From Methanoregulaceae archaeon (lineage in GTDB: Bacteria > Armatimonadota > Fimbriimonadia > Fimbriimonadales > Fimbriimonadaceae), in contig JADZEW010000022.1 of the NCBI GenBank assembly GCA_020850325.1, positions 62,001 to 126,000 of the forward strand: DNA of 64,000 nt, in the 5' to 3' direction. Position numbers and translations under genes: made by a program. A model generated the notes under the pieces. It ran no database searches, was not told the DNA's origin, and saw only the letters and a list, made by a program, of their open reading frames with translations. Below are positions 58,872 through 64,000 of the stretch, in pieces (the stretch's first letter is position 1; each line of letters starts with the position of its first letter).

Positions 58872-58957
58872 TGGTGGGCAAGGAGGGACTCGAACCCTCA
58901 CGTCTTTTAGACACTGGAACCTAAATCCAGTGCGTCTACCAATTTCGCCACTCGCCC
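58872..58957 (-). tRNA. tRNA-Leu(UAG), chimeric host/island
   Basis: GGGCGAG acceptor, D-arm GGCGAAATTGGTAGACGC, anticodon loop TTTAGGT, long variable arm, TTCGAGT, encoded CCA. Confidence 0.93.
58914..58927 (+). repeat. Right attachment core
   Basis: CTGGAACCTAAATC identical to 29347-29360. Confidence 0.85.
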
Positions 58958-59056
58958 GCGGCAGCGCTGAGTCTACCATCCGCGCTTGTTCAGCTTAGGC
59001 CGCCAGCAAAGTGCCCGCCTCCCCTCGAGCGGGCACTGTTAGTCTGAATGAGCGAC

Positions 59057-60169
59057 CTACGGGTGCTTCATCGTAATCACGACTTGCCGCGAAGTCGAAG
59101 TCGCCGCATGGGTGGCGGTGAACGTCACGTGGATATCGTTTGTGCCGTAGTAGCGCTGGAACCGACGGGTGAAGGTTGTAGGTGTTCCGGGGATCACCGT
59201 AAACGTCTCTGCGCCAACGGTGGGAATGATGCCCGTTTCGCCATCTGCGTCCGGATCAACCACGACATCTCCGCTGAAGCCGTTCTGGCTGGTTAGGGTG
59301 AACGTGACCGTTGGCGACTCCTCGTAGATTGCGGAAGTTACCTGGAGCGGCGTCGCGGTGAAGGTGAAGTGGGGGGTTCCTGTACCAGCATTGATCGTGA
59401 TCGGCACCGATGCGATGTCATACGAAGTCTGACTCCATGTTATCGAGGAACGAAGCTGGTTGGTACCCGTGTAGGAGTTTGCGGCCGCGCTGACCGTCAC
59501 CAGTTGGTTCACGGGTGTGGTGGCGCCCTGAGTGAGGTTGACGACAAACGTCGGAGGTGATAACGTGATTCCGGAGAGGTTGTGGTCCATCGCGACCAGG
59601 ACTGGCCCCGAGGTGTTGCCGCGCGGTAACACCCTGACATTGAGCGAAACCGAGGTGCCGCGATTCATGACGAGGCTGGTCGGGTCATACGTAATGCTGA
59701 CCAAGTTGGGGATGACTTCTCCAGATAGCGGAGTCGCGGTAAACACCGATTTGTCGTTCTCGATCGAGTGGTCGGTTCGACTGACGTTGAATGCCAACCG
59801 CGTATAGCCCGATGCCGGGGTCCGAACCAGGAACGTTGTTGCGAGTTCACCCGACACCAGTGCAAGCTGGCGCGTGGGCGGAGTGACCGTGACGCCCGCC
59901 GGGACAGTCGGGGTGATGGTCACCATCTGACCTACTTGCTCCCCAGCCGCCCGCGACGTTCGCACCGTGACGGTGAACTCCTCATTCGTAGCCGATAACG
60001 CAGGAACTCCTGCCGCAAAGATCATCTTCGAGCGTGGAGGATCGTAGGCTGCAGAATCTTCCCCGTTGAGGCAAGGGCACCCAAACAAGGCAAACAGCCC
60101 GAGGAAGAACAGCACGTTCTTGTAGGTGATCGGCCTAAACTGGCGTTCGGTTGCGGCATCACGCTTCAT
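59057..60169 (-). CDS. Secreted Ig-like/COG-type putative lipoprotein (paralog A)
   Basis: LFFLGLFALFGC lipobox-like; beta-rich repeats; C-terminus similar to 62908-63690 product. Confidence 0.7.
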   Translation of the reverse strand: MKRDAATERQFRPITYKNVLFFLGLFALFGCPCLNGEDSAAYDPPRSKMIFAAGVPALSATNEEFTVTVRTSRAAGEQVGQMVTITPTVPAGVTVTPPTRQLALVSGELATTFLVRTPASGYTRLAFNVSRTDHSIENDKSVFTATPLSGEVIPNLVSITYDPTSLVMNRGTSVSLNVRVLPRGNTSGPVLVAMDHNLSGITLSPPTFVVNLTQGATTPVNQLVTVSAAANSYTGTNQLRSSITWSQTSYDIASVPITINAGTGTPHFTFTATPLQVTSAIYEESPTVTFTLTSQNGFSGDVVVDPDADGETGIIPTVGAETFTVIPGTPTTFTRRFQRYYGTNDIHVTFTATHAATSTSRQVVITMKHP

Positions 60170-60191
60170 ATCAGTCAGGATAGAAGCGGAA

Positions 60192-60220
60192 CCGTTACAA
60201 GATCGTCACAGAGCGAGAAC
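60192..60220. promoter_or_regulatory. 11-bp-period direct repeats upstream of paralog A
   Basis: CCGTTAC-AAGA-TCGTCAC-AGAG-CGAGAAC. Confidence 0.6.
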
Positions 60221-62785
60221 CGCTTCAATCGCCGACGCCAACCCATCCGGGGGTGACTCCGCCAAGGCTTCCTCGAAGAACCCGCCAAAGTGCGCATGCC
60301 GTCGGGAGCAAGGAGGTACCAAACGCTCCGCGACCTGCCGGCAAATGTGGGCATCTCGATCATTTTCGAGGACGGTGAAGACGCGACTGGCAATCACAAA
60401 CACGTGGGGATGGCGGGAAGTCGCGTGATGCGTGTGGAGAATCTGGAGCGCCTCGCGAAGCCACTTGCGGCACTCGGCCAAGTCACCGAGGGCGAAGTGT
60501 GCACTTGCCCCGTCGGCGTAAGAAAGCGCCAAGGATGATGGAGCACTTGTCCGTCGCTTAAGTTCCATGCTTTCCTCCTGAAGCTCAAGAGACCGCCGGT
60601 GATCGCCCGCCAGATGGTGGGCCATCGCCCACTCGTTCAGCGCCGAAGCGATCCCCCAACCGTAACCTCCCTCTCGGCAGAACTCGACGGCCGTCGCACC
60701 AGCGGCGAGCGCCTCCGAGACCAGTCCCCGTCGATTCGCCACCAACACTCGAATCACGTGCGCCGCGCCCATCCAGTTCGCTTCGCCAACCCGCTCCATG
60801 ACTCGAACCCCTTCGGTGACATTCGCCTGAGCCACCTCGTAGCGCCCTTCCTCAACTCGAAGCTGGGCAAGTTGAAGAATCGCGAGGCCCTCGTGTAACG
60901 GATCATCCGCCTGACGGGCAAGGCTTCGCGCCTTCTCAAACCAGGGCTCGGCCGACGAGCGGTGGCCTTGGAACAGCAGAAAGTTGCCTTGGGTGTGGCA
61001 TGCAAACGTGAGATCGTGCAGCGGCGCGTCATGAGCGGCATCAAGCGCCTCGCGGAGTCGCGACTCGGCCCACTCCCAATGCCCGCGTAGGATCGTGAAC
61101 CAGTTGATCCCACTCACCAAACGCAAGGCCTCGGCGGGATCGTGGCGGATGAGCCACTGCCAGGCCGCTTCCAAGTTCGGGAGTTCGAGTTCCGCCTGGT
61201 CGTGAAGCGCTGATTCGCGCGGTGTGAACGCGTTGGCCTTGCACGTTTGGGCGAACGCGGCGAAGGTGCGAGCATGGCGCTCTTGAAGCTCGCGGTGTCG
61301 GGCTGGTTTCGCCAGATCGCCCGCGAACTGCCGTACCGACTCGATCAGCCGGAACCGCCGTGGTTCTGTACCCGGCTGCGGTAACACCCATGCCGATGAA
61401 ACCAGATCGGCAAGCTTGTCCCGAAGGTCGGGCCCCACTACATCGGCGAGCGTCTGCCACGTGAAAGTCCCTTCGAATACGGCGAGGTCGGTCAGCAACT
61501 CCTGCGCTTGCGGATCGAGGAGTTCACAGCTGACGTCAAGAACGTGCTGCAGCGATCGATGTCGGGGTTGAGCTTGACGGTGGGTCAAGAACTCAAAGCG
61601 GTCTTCGAGCTCGGCCAGCATTTCGCGAAGTGTAAGAAGCCGTGCCTTGGCCGCGCAGATCTCCAGCGCTAACGGATAGCCGTCGAGTTTTCGGCAAAGC
61701 TCTCGCAGAGTCGCTTCATTCCCGATGAGATCGAGGTCGGGACTCACGAGGCGACATCGCTCTCCGAACAAGCGCTCGGCTTCGGCGGCTTCCAGCGGCC
61801 CAAGCGGATACTCGAACTCCCCCGCCGCACCAAGCGGCACGCGCGACGTGACGACCACCTGCAGATGCGGTAACGCGTCGATCAGGTCAACGACACTCTG
61901 GGCACCGACCCGCAGATCTTCGAGATTGTCGAGGACGAGGAGCGCGGTGCTCTCGGCGAACGCATGGACGAGGGCATCCAGCGGGGGCGTTCCTTGCGGC
62001 GCACTGATGCGAAGACTGCTCGCGACGGTGGACAGGATGCGCGTGGGGTCGGCGAGGTGGGCGAGCGGGACAAACCACGAGTTGGGGTGCCGATCCTTCA
62101 CCAGTTGATGAGCGAGACGCGACTTGCCGCAGCCTCCCGGACCGGTGATCGTGATCAGGCGATGCTCACCGAGCAAGCGGTCAAGTTCGGCGCGCTCCCG
62201 CACCCGGCCCACGAAGGAGGTTTCGATCGCGGGGACCTGGAGCGTGTCAAAAGACGGCCCGAGGTCGCGAAGTCTCGCTCGGAGGTCAAGGCGCGTGGGG
62301 TCGATGGTCAGGGCTCGCGTGATGAGCGCGATGGCCTCTTGGGTGGAGAGTTCGAAGCTACAAGCAAGCACGCGTTCGAAGTACAGCTCGTCGAGTTCCA
62401 GGAGCCTCGTCATGTGCCATCCGCCGTCATAGCCTTCGAGGAGCCTTCCCCGGTAAAGCGTGGGGTCGAGTTCGCGGATGAATCTCAAAACGTCGACGTC
62501 GAAGCTCGCGGGTTCGAGCCAGGCTGATTGGCGATTGGCGCCAATAGCTTCGCCGAAGGTCTGACGGAGGGACGTGAGGGCGGTCCTCAGATTGCGCCCG
62601 CTGGCCTCGTCACCCGCGGCCGGCCAGATTTCGGAGGCAAGGACTTCGCGGCTGACATGCTCACCAAGTCGTAGTGCGAGATAAGCGAAGACCGCTTCGG
62701 TCGCGCGGGTTCGAAAATGCACAGGCGGGCGATCGTCGAGTTCGACGCGCATTCGACCGAACAAGCGCACCTGCCATACCGGCAC
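60206..62785 (-). CDS. SARP/AfsR-like regulator: wHTH-BTAD + STAND NTPase + TPR-like
   Basis: VRLFGRMRVELDDRPP...LLASEIWP-type wHTH, ITITGPGGCGKSRLAHQL, LLVLDNLEDL, helical repeat C-half. Confidence 0.9.
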   Translation of the reverse strand: MPVWQVRLFGRMRVELDDRPPVHFRTRATEAVFAYLALRLGEHVSREVLASEIWPAAGDEASGRNLRTALTSLRQTFGEAIGANRQSAWLEPASFDVDVLRFIRELDPTLYRGRLLEGYDGGWHMTRLLELDELYFERVLACSFELSTQEAIALITRALTIDPTRLDLRARLRDLGPSFDTLQVPAIETSFVGRVRERAELDRLLGEHRLITITGPGGCGKSRLAHQLVKDRHPNSWFVPLAHLADPTRILSTVASSLRISAPQGTPPLDALVHAFAESTALLVLDNLEDLRVGAQSVVDLIDALPHLQVVVTSRVPLGAAGEFEYPLGPLEAAEAERLFGERCRLVSPDLDLIGNEATLRELCRKLDGYPLALEICAAKARLLTLREMLAELEDRFEFLTHRQAQPRHRSLQHVLDVSCELLDPQAQELLTDLAVFEGTFTWQTLADVVGPDLRDKLADLVSSAWVLPQPGTEPRRFRLIESVRQFAGDLAKPARHRELQERHARTFAAFAQTCKANAFTPRESALHDQAELELPNLEAAWQWLIRHDPAEALRLVSGINWFTILRGHWEWAESRLREALDAAHDAPLHDLTFACHTQGNFLLFQGHRSSAEPWFEKARSLARQADDPLHEGLAILQLAQLRVEEGRYEVAQANVTEGVRVMERVGEANWMGAAHVIRVLVANRRGLVSEALAAGATAVEFCREGGYGWGIASALNEWAMAHHLAGDHRRSLELQEESMELKRRTSAPSSLALSYADGASAHFALGDLAECRKWLREALQILHTHHATSRHPHVFVIASRVFTVLENDRDAHICRQVAERLVPPCSRRHAHFGGFFEEALAESPPDGLASAIEAVLAL

Positions 62786-62907
62786 GCGGATGATCGTACC
62801 GGGTTAGGCCGAACCTACGCCAAGCTTGGCTATGGAGTGCGAACTCCGCCGGTATTCCCGAAGCATCGCCGTGGATGTCCCAAGAACTGGTAACGCCCTG
62901 GTCGCCC

Positions 62908-63690
62908 CTATTCCTTGTTCACCGTGATGACGACTTGTGCACTGGCCCCCAAGGCGGTGTTGGTCGCCCGCCAGGTCATGCGCTCGGGTCCAGCGGTATA
63001 GCCGGCACGTCGGAAGCTCTGCGTGAACCTTGCCGGTTGAGAAGGCGAGATGGTCACGGTTCGGTTATTGTCCGCAGGTACGGTGCTCAACGCCACCTCG
63101 GTGGTGTAGCTGATGACCACTTCTCCGGAGAATCCACCCACTGATGCGACCTCGAAGTCAATCATCTGCTCGGCGAGCGCACCGTCCGGCCCGGATATCG
63201 TTTGCGGATCGGCCGTTATGGTAATCCCTGGTGTACCATCGGTAATGGTCACATTCAGTTGGTTGCCGGCGGTCGTGATGTTTGCAGAGCCCCAAAACAC
63301 AGTTGTGACTTTGACCCCAAGTTCCGCCCCAGGATCAGCCGTTACGGTTAGGGTTTGGGACGCACTGTCCACAGAAGTCATGTTGAGGGTGAACTCGTTC
63401 GGCTCAACATCAAATACTCCTGGAACATCCGGGACGGTAAAAACTTGCTGGCCAGTGACTGGGTAGTCGATCGGATTGACTTTCCTAACCGTCACGACAG
63501 CGGAACTGGTCTCGCCGCGGCGGAGCTCAAGTGGGGGGGCGAAGCTCCCACTGAGGCGCAAGAACGACGCGTCCGGATTCTCGCCGCAGTTGATCCCGCC
63601 CCAGCAACCGACGGTGAGCAGAAGAGTCAACAGGAACATGAGCCTTCTGGCGGCAGACCCCAATGGTCGTCGAGTTTCTTGGTGATACAT
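62908..63690 (-). CDS. Secreted putative lipoprotein (paralog B)
   Basis: LLTVGCWGGINCGEN; C-terminal GGFSGEVVIS...RFTQSFRRAGY...AQVVITVNKE similar to paralog A. Confidence 0.7.
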   Translation of the reverse strand: MYHQETRRPLGSAARRLMFLLTLLLTVGCWGGINCGENPDASFLRLSGSFAPPLELRRGETSSAVVTVRKVNPIDYPVTGQQVFTVPDVPGVFDVEPNEFTLNMTSVDSASQTLTVTADPGAELGVKVTTVFWGSANITTAGNQLNVTITDGTPGITITADPQTISGPDGALAEQMIDFEVASVGGFSGEVVISYTTEVALSTVPADNNRTVTISPSQPARFTQSFRRAGYTAGPERMTWRATNTALGASAQVVITVNKE

Positions 63691-63729
63691 GGTTACATCC
63701 CGCGAGATGCAATCATCGTAGCTAGGCGA

Positions 63730-63758
63730 TCGTCACAGAATCGTTACAGAACGTGACC
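63730..63758. promoter_or_regulatory. 11-bp-period direct repeats upstream of paralog B
   Basis: TCGTCAC-AGAA-TCGTTAC-AGAA-CGTGACC. Confidence 0.65.
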
Positions 63759-63814
63759 GCAAACTGAAGCGGCCCCAGTGTAGGGGTTCGATCGTCCGTC
63801 AAACGCCGTGTGGT

Positions 63815-64000
63815 CTAGCTTTGACCAACACCCACGAGCGCTTCCTCGCCCATGATCTCCTTCACAACCTTGTTTTGGTTGATCCGATACTTCCGGGGGC
63901 GGGGGGCGATGAAGTTCGTCTCCACCTTCTCGGTGAGGTCGAACTCAGGGCCGCTTGGAGTCCACGTCGCCTTGGTCGTAACCAGCCAAGTCTCATCGTT
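63815..64000 (-). CDS. C-terminal part of an unidentified protein (truncated by window end)
   Basis: Open minus frame NDETWLVTTKATWTPSGPEFDLTEKVETNFIAPRPRKYRINQNKVVKEIMGEEALVGVGQS stop. Confidence 0.6.
   Translation of the reverse strand, partial: NDETWLVTTKATWTPSGPEFDLTEKVETNFIAPRPRKYRINQNKVVKEIMGEEALVGVGQS

Larger units (their letters stand above)
29347..58927. mobile_element. Genomic island (~29.6 kb) integrated in tRNA-Leu
   Basis: tRNA 3'-half duplication, identical 14-bp core CTGGAACCTAAATC at 29347-29360 and 58914-58927, adjacent tyrosine integrase, arm repeats at both ends. Confidence 0.88.

Noticed and set aside
60206-62785. STAND regulator as an Avs-like defence protein
   Set aside because: N-terminal wHTH-BTAD architecture and 11-bp operators point to a SARP-type transcription regulator; no effector nuclease domain
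1-64000. CRISPR array
   Set aside because: No regularly spaced direct repeats and no Cas-like proteins seen

Overview
The window has three parts. (1) Host chromosome, about 1-29,300: a type II secretion-like cluster (F-G-H-I-J-K-L-M-C-D order), an AddAB-like helicase pair, a P1B-4 metal ATPase, a Tat-type alkaline phosphatase, hisI, rpsR, purS/purQ, an NlpC/P60 protein, tyrS, acpS and a band-7 protein. (2) A ~29.6 kb integrated genomic island, about 29,347-58,927, inserted in the anticodon-loop region of a tRNA-Leu(UAG) gene. A 3'-half tRNA copy sits at the left junction and a chimeric full-length tRNA at the right. A 14-bp identical core marks the junctions, and a 31-bp arm-type direct repeat lies inside each end. 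The island carries an integrase, a five-gene metal-efflux operon (Cys-rich leader protein, CzcCBA-like, CadA/ZntA-like ATPase), a second tyrosine recombinase, and an expanded type I restriction-modification locus. That locus is HsdM, PD-(D/E)xK-like, HNH, hidden 44-aa ORF, HsdS, Abi_C-like, RloC/PrrC-like ATPase, HsdR. Next come a repressor/ATPase module with three palindromic operators and an accessory arm with DUF932- and DUF2958-like genes and recurrent intergenic hairpins. (3) Host chromosome again: two paralogous secreted/lipoprotein genes around a SARP-type STAND regulator. Both paralogs carry the same 11-bp-period direct repeats upstream. Gene content and style suggest an Armatimonadota/Fimbriimonas-like host, but this is only an impression. 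All calls come from reading the sequence; no database search was run.
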